Shown piece after piece: positions 1 to 13,719 of a DNA stretch of 64,000 nucleotides. The DNA lies in contig OX387604.1 of the NCBI GenBank assembly GCA_947568835.1, forward strand, positions 20,551,076 through 20,615,075, read 5' to 3'. Under the pieces are notes generated by a model. The model did not search any database. It saw nothing but the letters and a program-made list of their open reading frames with translations, and was not told the DNA's origin. Within the stretch, counting starts at the first letter, position 1, and each line of letters opens with the position of its first letter. A program made the position numbers and the translations under genes. This DNA is from Protonemura montana. Its lineage: Eukaryota > Arthropoda > Insecta > Plecoptera > Nemouridae.

Positions 1-663
1 CATGTTCTCACATACTTGCATTCAAGTTTTGTCCGTCTTGCTTACTTTCTTCATTATTCTCATGAAGAGTTATTGGACATTATCGAAAGTTTTTGAAATA
101 TATGGTTCATGTGTTGACGACGAATGATGAATTCCTTTGAGGAAATTGAGCATTTTCTCGATTCAGTTCTAAGAATCTATCAGTCTAGCTATTATTTTTC
201 TTTGGCCATTCACTCGTATATTATAGGTACTTTATACAAAAATGCACAATCTCACACATTAATAATTCATCGAGTATAAGTAATTTGTTTTGAAACTGAT
301 GAACTATAATATGATGGTATTTTTATGTTCTGTTAAATAGCAGAGAAATTGCTCAACTGGAAATTATAATAAAACGTGTCTCGTCATCCCATGAAGTGCA
401 ATATGATGTTTAACAGTAAAATTATTCAATGGAAATACTTAATGCTTTGTTTAGTAATACATTAATTAAATTACTAATACATTTATGGAATCGTGGTTCA
501 CTTGACGGGAAGATAGAATAGTTTTGTGGCGTGTGCTGTATCGGTCGCGGTGTCTATGTTGGTGCCCTCCAGAGGAGGTCTCCCAGGAGGCGACGAACGC
601 TCTTCAACATTAACAGAAATCGTCTGGAGGAGCAGACTCCTGGCAGGAGTCCTGGCGCCAGGA

Positions 664-676
664 GGGGGGGGGGGGG
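664..676. repeat. poly-G tract (13)
   Basis: Uninterrupted run of 13 G inside a purine-rich patch. It creates poly-Gly in one frame of a short Arg/Gly-rich open frame (about 531-770) that I could not assign to a gene. Confidence 0.9.
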
Positions 677-3600
677 AGGAGGGGGCAGAAGACCTACGCC
701 AAGGCGAAGCAATTACATTGCATGTCTTCTTATTTATTCGTTGCGGGCTACTGATTCATCTCGGCCCTAAACACCTTCGAACACCGTGAAGCAAGCAATC
801 AGCAATCGCTCGACTTTTTCTAGTCGCAGAAACAGGTATACTACGAACTACAAACTAGTTTCATTAAACAAATACCCAGACATGTAAAGGTGGAACAAAG
901 TAAGACACCGAACAACTGCAATCCAATCTTAAACTATTCGCACAAAACACCTACATTTTCTTCTTCCAGTTTCACATTTCTTGACATGATCAATATCATG
1001 TCTCTGAAGACCGCAAACTTGCTTCATAGCAAATTACGATTTATAACTTCTCGTGTCTTGCCCATTTCCGCTTTTGTTTTTAAGCTTTCAATGTACGAAT
1101 GCATAAAAAAAAACACAGAACTTTGGTCAAGTTTTGGACGTAACTAAATATAAATCATCTCGATGCTTTCATTTTATATTTCTGTTACCGGTCAATTTTC
1201 CAGAAATTTCCTACAGTATTCCTTTTCAGCTACGAAGAAATCAACGATATAAATTGCCGACGGGGGGTTTGATTTTTTTATGGTCACATTTTTTTTTATC
1301 TATTTTTTACTATCGCTAAACGATACTTGCTAAGCATTTTACCCACGAGTCCCTGTCTCTTGTTTGGGAGATGTATTTCCCTTTGCCATGACTGCTTTAC
1401 GTTGCATGAATGACCGAGTACAGGCCAATCCTGGTCAGTGGTGTCGCGCAACGCCACGCCGTGCCGCGTCATAAATAAAGATGCAGATCGCTTTGGGACG
1501 CCGTTTCCAATGTCCAGGATCGGGTCCTGCAGGATCGCGTCCCTGTTCGAGCTGGACACCATGCCCCAACCCTAGTCCACACATCGACCATAAACATTTG
1601 CCTTATCGTTCTTTCTCGTTTCCCATACAAGTTACTAGTTAGCTCTATACACTCGTTCGTAGCTCTATCTTTATCACTTTCCACATTTTAAGTAATAATA
1701 ATTATTATAAAATGATAACGGTGTATACAATAACACAATAATAACCTAGCCAGCAATATAAGTATGGCCTATGCATTTATATCGCTATTGTGAAGATGTC
1801 CACTTCAGAAAGCAGCTCGTATCCCTTGGACCAAGGAGATAGTACATACACTGAAATCTAATTGTTAGCCATGTCCGTATAACCTGGTATTATCTTAATA
1901 ACACACAAAATATCTAACAGGAAAGTCGGAACAAATCCAGGAAACAGCTCGTCTCTTCTTAACCCTCCAGCAAGTGTGAAAGTGCAAATTCTGAAATATT
2001 TTTATTCTGTTCTGCATCCAGCTTCCCAATTATCTTGTGAGATGCGAGCCCCAGTTAGCGTTCAACCAGCCTGGTGTACGTGCCTCAGAGTCATGCAGTC
2101 GGTTCTGTCTTGAGGGAATACCCCAAACCAGGGCAAGCCATGCCGTCCTGTAGCCGAACAAGAATACCTGGGCTGCTTTCGGGACGGGACCAGTGCTTGA
2201 AACGCCGCAAGGAAGGATAGCAAGCAACACAAAACACATATATAACTTCTCAGATAGCACGTTAACTCGCTTTATGTATCAGATTCCCGTAGCTGCGAAT
2301 TTTATGTGATATTCGCCCGGTGTTCCATCTGGCAAAAATGTTGTGGCGTAGCGCAGTTCTTATGCATTGCTCAGTCGGTAGTAGGAGAATATACAGAGCC
2401 TGTATTGTTCCGTGATGGTCAGAATCGGCGTCGGCAGCGTCGGCGTCGGCGGCTGGCTGGAGTTTTTGTCACGGGTATGATTTGTTTCTGTTTCCCAGGT
2501 TGGCGTCAGATAGTAGTATACGCAGCATGATATATTATCTTTATGTCCATTAATAAACAAAACTTATGGCACCAAAATCTAGCGCAAAAAAATCACATCA
2601 ATATCGTAGCCATTAGAGATATTATCAGTGAGTAGGACTAGTAATTTCTAGAATGAATAGAGAAAAAACACTGGGATCGCACACAGTACACAAGTAACTT
2701 GATTGTTCGATGTTTGTATTGCACACGAATAGCCGTCGTAAGGTTGCCCTGGCCCAACCCCAAAGCCAGCGCGTGACATTCGAATGGGGAGCGGAGTCAG
2801 ACCTCGGAACGCATCTTTCCCTCCCGACTCCTGAGTACTGAGTCCTGAGTCCTGACAAGTATCAAAGCAAAGCGGGTTAGCAGTTTCCCAGTTTCTGATT
2901 ACTGATTGCATAACACACTAAGTCGTTACAACTTCTAGTACAGGTGGAACATGAAACATTGCCATTGCCCCAACTATTACCATTAGTCATTACCCAGTGT
3001 TTGCCTAACACAAATGCTAATTTCATAGAATGCTTATAATGGCACTTACTTCCCTAGTCATTGAATAAACTTCCAGAACTAGCATCGTTGCGTTTGTGAC
3101 TTGCCTCTGCTTTTTGTTGTCTCTCCAAACATATTTCACCAGTGTGCTCTCTAATATTCGAAGCCAATAATATCGAAGTACGGGTGGGTGGGCGAACACT
3201 CTGCATACATGGGATAATATAACCAAGTGTCTCCTTCACTCGATGGAACACTTTCTTAGCTCATCTCCAAACTTACACAATCTCAACTGAGTACAAGAGC
3301 GCGAACATAACAACAATCGAATTTTCATCTATTGGCACTTGAGGCCATTAATTACTGCCTAGAACCTATGTCGCTAAAGAGCTTTGCTCCCCTAGATGCG
3401 TCTAGCGTGCACAGCACGGAGCGACAATGTAGCTGTAATCTGCAGTGTGATGAATTATGAACCTCACGAGATTGGCCAAAAACAGACCTTAGACAATGGC
3501 TAAAGGGGACGGTACGGACTGTACGACGGACCCTGAAGAAGATAGCAGCCATCGCTCAGTTGGGCCTTGCAAGCCTCTCTAATTGCATCCTGTTGGAGCT

Positions 3601-3775
3601 TCCTAGACCGTTTCCTGACACTTACTATAAGGCACTGCATGCAAACGTTCTGCTCTACAAGTTAGCTTTCTCAGAGATAATCAGATGGTCGAATCTTGGT
3701 CGACAATTTACTTGCTGATATTCTTCTATCTGAAATCCTAATTGTGTTAAATTCGCGATCTTAAATCGGGGGGAG

Positions 3776-3843
3776 TTGGTGCTGATCCTGGTGCTGGTGC
3801 TGGTGCTGGTGCTGGTGTTGGTGCTGATGTTGGTGCTGGTGCC
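3776..3843. repeat. (GGTGCT)n microsatellite
   Basis: About eleven degenerate hexamers of the type GGTGCT, with GATGCT- and GTTGGT-like variants. On the minus strand it reads as a His-Gln repeat in a short frame, which is a by-product of the hexamer. Confidence 0.9.
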
Positions 3844-4284
3844 AGCTCGTGACCCTTTCTGAATCCGCGCAAATCCCCGGAGTTCTAATCAATTCACGTT
3901 CTCTGCGTTTTATCACCGACAAACGTCTTCGCAAACGTCTTCGTTTATGACTGAGCATCGAAACGTCTGCGCGTTATTCACGATTAATTAACGATTTCTT
4001 TAAAATTATTCATGGTACAACGATTTTATGCTGGAATGGAAATAATTTAATTTCTTTGCATTTTATCATAAATTCGAGCTTAATTACAAAGTTGTTTCGA
4101 TAGAACTGAACAGGAAGAAAAACTTTCCCGAAAAATATTCATTTAGCTTTGGAATTTCCTCGCTGCTCTGATGGATGAGATAAAACGGAAATTCGCTTTT
4201 TGTTCCATTCACATATTGCCCAATGTGCTCTATATTTAAATTTTCTTGAACAGCAACAGCTATAGTCCCGACTGTCCTTTGCTT

Positions 4285-4323
4285 GGCACCGGCATCGGCA
4301 CCGGCACCAGCATTCACACCGGC
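4285..4323. repeat. (GGCACC)n degenerate hexamer array
   Basis: Short array of GGCACC/GGCATC/CACACC hexamers, about 450 bp from the GGTGCT array, whose reverse complement (AGCACC) it resembles. Confidence 0.7.
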
Positions 4324-4365
4324 AAACTGTGCTCTGGGCTCGAGGCATGCATTTCCAGAATTCGC

Positions 4366-4384
4366 TTATATATATATATATATG
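4366..4384. repeat. (TA)n microsatellite
   Basis: Uninterrupted TA dinucleotides followed by further AT-rich sequence. Confidence 0.8.
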
Positions 4385-4721
4385 AATACTTCATATGTCT
4401 ATATATATACTACACAGATACATACATTTATTTGATATATCTCGCATGTGTAAGCCCACATGTCCAATTCATAATGCAAATGCATTTTCGCATCAAGTCT
4501 TCCACAGAGGCATCCTTTCTCTTTCACAATATGCTCGATCCACTCATCATTCCATTCCCAACAAACTAATTAGGGTGCAGTACAGATGTGAATGTGGTTT
4601 CTGCTATTGCTAGACGACGCTTATGTAGTTAGCAAGCAGTACGGACATGCTTCCTACCCCAACCTGCTCCGCTCTCATACGTCCTAAGCTTAGATATGAT
4701 TTATTCCACCCCCTCTTCCCT

Positions 4722-4736
4722 CCCCCCCCCCCCCCC
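4722..4736. repeat. poly-C tract (15)
   Basis: Run of 15 C within a longer pyrimidine-rich stretch (about 4706-4760). Confidence 0.9.
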
Positions 4737-4983
4737 ACCCTCCCCTCCACACCCCTCACCCCGTGCTGTCTACGAAGCTGCCTGATTTATCGGAGTGGTT
4801 TGAGCCGGCTGCATACATCCATTATTTGATATGCACAACTCCTGAGCGAACGTGTAAAAAATACACACTCGTGATTAACTCTATTATACAGATATGGGAT
4901 TTACTAATTACTGAGATGGCGTTTATTAACGGGTTTTTAAAGCATAATTAAGTATAAAACGAAACTGCGAGACGTGCCTGTAC

Positions 4984-5003
4984 TGGTACCGGTACCGGTA
5001 CTG
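4984..5003. repeat. (GGTACC)n short array
   Basis: Three GGTACC hexamers plus degenerate flanks. Each unit is palindromic. Confidence 0.8.
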
Positions 5004-5310
5004 GGACTGGCAGCGTCAACTGCACGGGCGTGCAGCCGATTATCTAGCGTGGACGCGGCTTCGATGACGATCTGTTTGCTATAGAAATTAAAAGTCATGC
5101 GAGACAGCTCAATGGCCGGAATATCAATGAAAGCGATTCTCTTCTTTCATTTTGTACATTTTTTTTGAAAAAAATGTTCTATGATAAGCTTTCTACTTGA
5201 CGCTTTTGCACGTAGTACAATGCACCGCCCTGCTGCTCCAATTCCAAACGAATGCAACATGAAATTCGGTTCGAAGGCGCAAATGATTGCAATCCTAACC
5301 AGGAAGGGCA

Positions 5311-5440
5311 CAGTTTTCCAGGGCCCAGTTTTCCAGGAGCCTTATTCACTAACTTTCCGAATATTCGGTCAGAATTCCAATATCCGGCATTAGACGATTT
5401 GTCGAATTCGCGCGAATGCCAATGCCCAGAAAGTTGGTAT
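5311..5440 (+). repeat. dispersed repeat, forward copy
   Basis: Contains two TTTTCCAGGGC-like units followed by a 21-bp block at 5336-5356 that recurs exactly, inverted, at 6273-6293. Similarity continues more weakly downstream through CCAATGCCC and TTGGTATTC words. The family is unknown. Confidence 0.55.
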
Positions 5441-6199
5441 TCTCTATGCACTTGGCAATGGACTCGGGCGGGTAAATGGAAACCAAGGCACGGGAGGGGA
5501 AATCAGAGTCAATGAGGCAAAGGCAGAGTGGAAAACTGATAAAATACTGCTGAATTATGAATTTGTTTTCGCTTTTGACATTTCAAGAATTATCCGTTTG
5601 CACCTTCTTATAATTGCAACAACGGAATATCTCAGCCAAACACCACATCAAACATTAAAATTGTTCCTGAAAATCAGAAGATTATTCCTATTTAATTGTA
5701 AATATTTTATTAAATGTATTCCTTAAACTCAGCAACCTTTTATAGTTGTCACATACGTTGTAAATTACCATAGCCATACATTATTCCATTTACATAAATA
5801 ATTTTCATATTGAAAGGGCAATAGCTACAATAAATACAAATCTGTTTCATTTAATTTATAGTGGAATAGAGTAATAACCTTGTTCTAGGCCAATACTTTG
5901 CGCATCGCCGTCACTACAATATTTTAACATTCTAATAATCTTTGTTACACTAAATAATTACGCATGTTTTTTCTCGGAAACATAATCACATGAACTTTGT
6001 AAAACGCATAACACGACACTTCTCACAATATATACTTAATTAGAACATAAAAGGGATACTTTGAAAAGGATTTGATTCTTTGACGATGATTATTTGCCAA
6101 CCTTTAACCCAACTTAGTCGATTTACGGGGTCCAGTCGACTCAGAAAGCGAAAGTCCCGGTTGTAATTCCAATTCGCGGCTTTGGATCGCATTGCTAGA

Positions 6200-6345
6200 T
6201 AGCGAATACCAATTTTAGGCGAGATTTCCATTTCTCGCAATTGGACTCCCATTCCGGGCATTGGCGACAAGAAAAGTTAGTGAATAAGGCTCCAGGGCTT
6301 GGTTTTCCAGGGCTTGGTTTTCCAGGGCCCAAGTTTTGCATAAAA
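6200..6345 (-). repeat. dispersed repeat, inverted copy
   Basis: Minus-strand partner of the copy at 5311-5440: two TTTTCCAGGGC-type units, then the shared 21-bp block (6273-6293), then shared short words. The two copies are about 0.9 kb apart in opposite orientation. Confidence 0.55.
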
Positions 6346-8260
6346 TGTAACAGAAACACTTATTCTGATTGAGAGATGTACCACGCATTGCAAAGCACAC
6401 ATGCTTGCGACAGGCTTGAGAAGAAAACACTTCTCTAATCTATTTCAATCACATAAATCGCATTCTATTTCTTTTTAAAAGTTCACTGTTTTCTTTCTTA
6501 CAATGCTGAAATCTGAAAAGATAAATCAGTAAAAAACCCCGGGTGACGATAGAACTAGATACACAGTAAAATGCAAAGCATCTATAGATTATAGGGTCAC
6601 CAATCGATATATTTTTAACCGCTTTTTCTTGCAATTTACTGTTTTTGAATCTAAATATAGGTATTATAGGTAAAGTATATTTCCGATAGAACTGCATGGA
6701 ACAATACAGTAGATATACAGCTTCTATTGCCTTCTCTGAAAAGCAATGCAACATTCGCGTAAAATAGCGCGCAATAAAAACGGATGTCCTGCCATCCCAT
6801 CGATATAGTATTGCACGTCGGATTCGGAAAAATGCTCTAATCGATTGCGGGATTTCTCTGCATAAAATGTTGTACCTTAGAAGAGATTTCGACACTCCCT
6901 AAAGTACTCCTGCCCAATGATTTGTCTGTCAGTGGGGTAAAAGCCTAGCATATGCATAAATGTGATGTTTTATCGGGCCTTTCTCTCGCTTGGGATTTCT
7001 TCGTTCTTTCGGGAGCGGAAAGGCAGAGTTTCTGTCGACGGGATGGATCGCCGTTCGGGAAGTGTTCAGTGACGAGTCGTAGATTGCTACAAAGAATGCA
7101 CCCAGGGAAATGCCTAAAGAAGAACAAAAAGAACTTCGAATGCCTGGACAATCAATCACTGGGAGAAATCTCTTTCTTATAAATTAGAATTAGCAGTGGA
7201 ACGTAGAAGTTGGCCATTCAGGCACATAATCTATTTAGTGGAATCACATTTATTCTGTGGCTTATCGGTCGATCAGTGGTTTGTAATTGTAAACAAAATT
7301 AACTTTCTTTGGTACGCAAATATTCAAAGTTGTTGTAAACCGCATGGCATCTACAGTCGAACACAAAATGCATGCTAACCATAACCATAACATTTGCTTT
7401 TATCTCAAAGATGGAAATAAAGAAAGACAGAAGTAAGGAAATTGGGCTGTCACTTGAATCACGAGACTAGCAAAGAATTTTTTCGAAACCTTCAAGCCCC
7501 ATCGCTTTTATTCTATTCTATCAAATCGATCGATATAACGGAAAATAGAACACAGGCTTTCAAAAATGCGGCGGGAAATGTTAATGGCAGTTCAGTGTAA
7601 CTAATCCCATTCATAATTTTGAATTTGAATTTTCACTTTTGACTTTTTGTTGGAAAGTGTACCTTTGAAAGACCACCTGGTCTTAAAAATAATCTTGCAC
7701 CTTAGGAAGGTATACAATGAGAAATTGAATAAGAAATAAAGAAAAGAAAATGCGACAAAAGGAGAGGTCGCTGGATGCTTACACTGTAAAGGATTTTACC
7801 AGTTTAATGATATTCATTCCCAACAGCCGCGTGTAAGTCAGTGAATATCGACTGGATTTTGGTATTGGCAGCAGGATCCCTGTTCCACGCTGCTAGAATA
7901 TTGCATAGAGCTGACGCAGTTATGGGCGAGGGAGATTTTTGGCACCCGCTGAAGTCAGCTGGAGCCTATTAAGCATTAAACATCCGTCAGGGGCTATGAC
8001 AGCAGATGAAATCAAAAGTTGCACAAGATTTAATCCCGTCATGGTGAAAGCGTGTACCTACTCGAAATCAGAGCATTGAAAAAAAGCATCCAAATGAAAT
8101 AATCAAATTGCTGACATTTAGATTCAACATGGTTGAAATAGCGATGTGGTTTTCAAGGAGGCTGTACCGCATTTTCTTTCTCGCCCCTTCGGCCGTCCAA
8201 TAATATTTATATCCCGTACAGCGAGTGGCGGGCAGCGAGGGTAGCTGGATGGCGTGGTGA

Positions 8261-8274
8261 GGGGGGGGGGGGGG
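8261..8274. repeat. poly-G tract (14)
   Basis: Run of 14 G, unlinked to any recognised gene. Confidence 0.9.
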
Positions 8275-10985
8275 ATGCAGATTGCATTCAAGTGCCCTCG
8301 GCGCAAACCTGCCCCTAAATCTGCATCGCTTCCTTCCGCTCCTACCCATGTCCTGGAGAAAAAATGAGCGGAAAAGATTCGCGGCCAAATGTAGAATGAC
8401 AAAGATGTGAATTGGTGGGTGTAGAACTGGGCTGGGAAAGTTTCGAGGCTGTCTCTACGCAAAGATGTCGGCACTCGGGGAGGGTCTTCAGATCGGTACC
8501 AAAAGAAGTTTCCACCAGGAAACTGGTTTGCTTCGCCAAGGCTCAACTCTTAAGATAATTCATTTCTTATTCATGAGTATCCCAGTTTTGCTGGACTACC
8601 GCATTTTCAACGCAAGATTATAAGAACAGGAAGAACTCGGAGGAAACCTCGGAAAAAAAATATAAACATGTCTGCGGAATAAATAAGACAAAAGTGAATT
8701 ATATGGGTCAGCACTCAGCGTCAGATCGAGTAATATTTTGAAAATTCTAAACAACAATGCTCCACAGCGGAAAGCTGCCCCATAATAAACTCTATAAAGC
8801 TGGACGTGACCATTGTATTTTGTTTTGTTTATGTATCTATTTCAAGAGCTGTTGTATTGATGGGGCCTTGCTATAGTGTCCACAAATCAATTCCAATTTC
8901 ACAATCTCGAGGCCAAAAATGAGAGTCAAGCTAGTTTCGGTGCACCGTGAATATATATTTGACTGACAGGTCATTCTGTCGATATGAGATAATTGCAAAT
9001 TATTATATTACAACGTGACTGAGGGACTGATTGGAAATTGTGGGGAGAGAATGGAGCGCCATGTCATATTGACAAATTAATCATTCATTTAAAATAATTT
9101 TACACTAATTTCACTTGCCGGTAAAATGTCAACATTTAGGGAAGTTGAACGTTCGTGCAAATCATGTCCCGAAAGTTGAACAAATTTGTATTCGATTTCA
9201 TCCCCGACTGTTTAATGGAGGGAATCGAAAACTTTACATTAGAATATAAATTAAATAAAATCTACATCCGGTCGTCACACTAAAAAAAAAAAAAACACTT
9301 TTAGTTTTAAACGTTTTTAGTTGTCGTTTTTCCCGCACGTTTAGTTAATCGAGATTACAAGTTTACGTTCGACTGAAGAACTTCCGGCAAATAACAAATG
9401 AACTGGCTGCCATAAGCATGTATTTCACGGGTACTTAACAGGAACACCTTTTGTTGATAACCACTGACTCTGTTTTAATAATGATTTTAACTACCCAAGG
9501 GTTTATATGAGATCGTACTCTCTTGGTGCCCTATACTGTCCTGTTCATATGAAATATTACCAGCATACGAAACCCGTAACCGCGCCCCGTATATGACAAG
9601 CTCCTTCCCGAATTGGTGTGCTGCACAGATTTGTGCTAATATAGTGAGCTTTGCGCCGACCAGACATAAACGTGCTTAAAACCTTTAACTTTGATAATAG
9701 CATCCAAAGTACATGCCATATATGTGAATACTTCAAAGGAGGGAAATAAACATTCGCAGCCCGTTTGTTATTCCTACTTGCATGGGTGGAATATCGTCCA
9801 TCTATGTCTTCGAGTCTAGGAATACGAACATCACCAAAGCACCCCAATAGCACCAGAGCGGAGAACTGGCCTTGCTTTCTAATGGGAACAGAAATGCATT
9901 AAATGGAACTAAAGTGCAATTAATTTGTTCAGAGCAAGACTCTAATTTTAAACTGATGTTATTCAACAAGAGCAAAGTAGCAGTTTTTTTTTTTGATAGA
10001 AAACCTTCAATCTCAATTGATCAAGCGTTCGACTAGAAGGGTATTTGAGAAAAGTAGTCCCCTGTCCGATGTGCAAAAACTGTACCTATTTGGTAGCCGG
10101 AAAATATATTAGGCTATCACAGGCATTTTACTTCGAGAGAAAAAAGCATGTGGTGGTGGAGGTGGGGGTTAATAAATGTTGGTCATGTAAATGGTAAGCT
10201 ATTAGTGTGTTAAAGCGTCTCTTAGCGGTCGACATTTGCAGCTGACCGGGCAAAGTGGGTATGATTGATTGATTAGTTCATCATTTTCTGATAAAAGCAG
10301 CAGATAAGCCAAACTACTTTTACCGTTCGGATCTGCGAGCTCCTCTCTTTCCGATGCCTTCATTACAAACTTTGATGGTACAATTTACTAATAAAATCTC
10401 CCATTTTAATTGAAAATGTTAATGGAATAACAAATTAACATTTTTGAATACTTAGGTGTACCGCTGCGTTCCAGTCTGTAATTATATATAAATATGTCTC
10501 ATTTATAACAATATTGCATGATACCTTGACCAATGGACGCACCACAATGCTTTATTTGCTCTCACTGTATATTAAATTTCTTGAATTATCGTTTATTTTA
10601 ACCAGAGCATGGGATAATTTATTGTGCATTTGCGTATAATATGAGCATAAATGAGACAAAATGTTCGCTATGCTCCATTATGCTAGAATTGACGACCTGC
10701 TAATATTTCCCTCTTCTTTGTGCTTCATTCTATCATTAACCTGATCAAAATGGCCGAACACTAACCATGCCATGGTCTGACTACAATCGCGAACAGAAAT
10801 CTCTGGCATTATCAGCTGTTCGCTGATTCGCTGGAGACGCGTATTACAATGGTGCTGTGTCGGTGTCGATCGCAAAACAATTACCCTGCAGCAATTACCC
10901 TTTAACTAGTAACACAAAAAGTGTTTAGGTAATTTCCGTGACCGAGAAAACCATGCTCGTAGGTCATACATGCTCGTAACAGAAC

Positions 10986-11096
10986 TTTGCTATTGCTAGG
11001 ACTATGCTATTGCTAGGACTTTGCTATTGCTAGGACTATTCTATGGCTAAAACTATTCTATTGCTAGGACTTAGCTATTGCTAGGACTATGCTATT
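10986..11096. repeat. 17-18-bp minisatellite (GCTATTGCTAGGACT type)
   Basis: About six to seven imperfect units of GCTATTGCTAGGACTAT, with substitutions such as TATGGCTAAAAC in the middle unit. No coding potential. Confidence 0.85.
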
Positions 11097-12386
11097 CCCA
11101 TGACAATGCTCGGACAGCGTCCAGAACAAGTCCAACAAAATCGCTTCTAGACTCGTGGAATACCCACTTCCTACCTACAGACGGAAGCACAATTTTCATA
11201 TATAATGATAATCCCAGGTAAAATCCCCTTATGAAGTGCACGCTTACTGCCAATGGGGGTGTTAGAGCTTTTAGCAAGTACTTCACTTAGTGAGGTCTGG
11301 TTAGTAACTCTTCTTTGAGTAGAATTAAACCAGCACATCTCTCGGTTAACACTCGTGACATTTTTCCTGGCCGATTGAAAAGCTGGTCTTTTCACAGAAA
11401 AGAGTTTCTCGAATATATTACCTAGCGACGAAGTTAATTATGAGCTTTTTACCCCAGTACCTCCTGCCTGTAACCTTTGCGAGGAATTTTAAGAGTGGAC
11501 TCGTGATTTTTCGCGTGAGCTCATGACATTTGCATTTATCCACTAGAGAACACCTCTCCCACGCAAGCCTCGGGGATCTGGAGCCTTCTAAACCCACCTG
11601 CCTTAGACGACAACCATGATATAAGTGTCAATAAGTTGAACCACACTAGCACAGCTTTAAACCTTCAGCTCTTACCTTAAGGACGATAAGAGCCTGCTTC
11701 CTACATAACTTCCGCCCCATTTAGAAGTAAAACTCGCGCTCGGCGCAAAGAAGAAGCTAAGGTTATATTTACATAATATTTCTTAGCGATTAAATGAAAC
11801 GCTTGCGGTAATAGTTGGTTAGGCATGAGGTTACTCGAGTAGAACATATTACAAGATTTGCGACTCGCCAGGAACAATTAAGTTAAAGAGTTTCTTATAT
11901 ATTTTGTCCTAGAGCACTTTCAACTTTACGTGCGATAAATACACCAGGATGCATTGCAGTAGAAGATGGTATGGGATCCTGGATGCTAGAGTCCTGAAGG
12001 GGGCGTGGTAAGGGTGCGAGCGGAATTAGGGCCTACTAGTGTTCGCCTGGAAATGGCACAAAATAGATCGCCAGCAAAACGGCAAACAACACTGTTACTG
12101 CCATCACCAGTGAGTGTTTGTATTTATAAAGTAGGTATATACTTCTGGTTTCGGCTTTCTCTGCTTGAAGCACTTAACTTAAAGTTACTCCACACGTACG
12201 AGTGATAAATATGCCAAGCCCCGAGCTGCAATACGAGCCCACTGGGCTTCAGATTATCGGACATACTCAAGCAGATTTTCTCGGCTCTAGATTATTACAT
12301 TTCAAGACTACCTTTGTAAAGCCGTTGCACGATTCACGGCGATAGGTCGGACCCATGGTTGGACCCAGTGTTTCCCTTTCCGTCCG

Positions 12387-12395
12387 TATATAAAG
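12387..12395 (+). promoter_or_regulatory. candidate TATA box
   Basis: TATATAAAG with GC-containing sequence upstream. A start codon about 66 bp downstream (12461) opens only an eight-codon frame. If this is a promoter it serves a non-coding or spliced leader exon, conceivably of the downstream receptor gene. The word alone is weak evidence. Confidence 0.2.
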
Positions 12396-13719
12396 CCTAC
12401 ACTGCAAAGTGCCTACTGCTTACTGACTTTTACACGCTTCGCTATTTGCGAAGAGCAAACATGAACCGAAATCCACTAATTCACTAATAAAATAATATCT
12501 ATTTATACCCGAAATGTTACTGCCACCAATACCAAGCAATTCGATAATTGGCCGAAGCATGGTTGCAACTAGCAGAAAGCAAAACTAAGTGGATAATGCA
12601 ATTGTGCATCGCTGTCTTTGCCTCGTTCCTCAAACAATTCATAACAAGGTGGTTACTTGTTTATGTACAGATATAACTCTGAGATAGAAATTGTATTATC
12701 CTACCTCTTTTACATGACAGTTCACACAATTTGAGTAGAAAGGAATCAAGGGGCAGGGGCTTGCTTTTCAAACTTGTTAGCAATACTTTACGAGAAAATT
12801 TCAAACTTTGTACCAATGATTTAACAGTTAATAACTCTACAGACTAACTATGAAGTTAATCTTCACGATTCAAGTTCCTAACTTTACCATAGAGACTTAC
12901 AAAAAAAATGTACAAAACTATTTAGGTCAGGAATCAAGAGAAAAATCTCTCCAGGAGTTGTTTTGTAAGTGTATTTATAATCAACTCATTCTTATTGCTG
13001 TAAATGTTTGATGGACCAACGCGCGGTCATGCATCTGTCATAAATACTCAGAAACACACAACACACAAACATACGGGGCATAGCAGACTGCCCCACGCAT
13101 GTGGAATGAATTCAATAATTCATCAGACAAGGTATTGTGGTGTGCTAAGGAAGGATGTGGTCTTGGCAGAATACCAGTGGCAGGACCTCCTGGGAAGTGT
13201 AAAGATTTCTATGGCGCTAACAACCGAGGGAAACAGGGCAGCCAGCTTCAGCTTCGTTTGAGTATAGCGTATTTTGCAGCCATGTGATTTACTTATGAGA
13301 CAATCTGTCTAGAGGTTCTACCATAATTTATAGCTTGATTAATCAAGAAAACACGCACCTTAGCTGCCTCATATCATCACATGAAATGGACAGATTGGTT
13401 TCATTGTCGACGAGAAATAAGAACGACAAGTGCTATTCCAATTGATGTAGCTTGGAATTGGAATGAAGCGCTCTTCAACGGCCAACGGGCGTCCAAATTG
13501 ATAGAATTCTCAGATCCTTTGAGACTCGATACATTCTACAAAGTATATATATATATATAGATATAATGTATAGGTCTTGTCGTGTTTGATAAATTGGAAT
13601 TCACAATCATACAGTTAAATAGTTGAGCACTGTCCATTTGGAGCACTAAATCGTGAATATGATAGCTTGGTGGGAACCCCTCAGAATGCAGTCACAATTG
13701 AGTGCTGGAGATAGGCCCC

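Noticed and set aside
531..770. Arg/Gly-rich frame (RRSPRRRR ... GGGGGGG) that could suggest an RNA-binding protein
   Set aside because: Short, depends on a poly-G tract, no matched splice sites and no recognisable domain.
6449..6895. 148-codon minus-strand frame
   Set aside because: No recognisable domain; composition follows the AT-rich background.
13004..13287. Overlapping frames with several cysteines that might be a sushi-like exon
   Set aside because: Cysteine spacing does not fit sushi, EGF or C-type lectin, and no phase-1 splice pair is evident.
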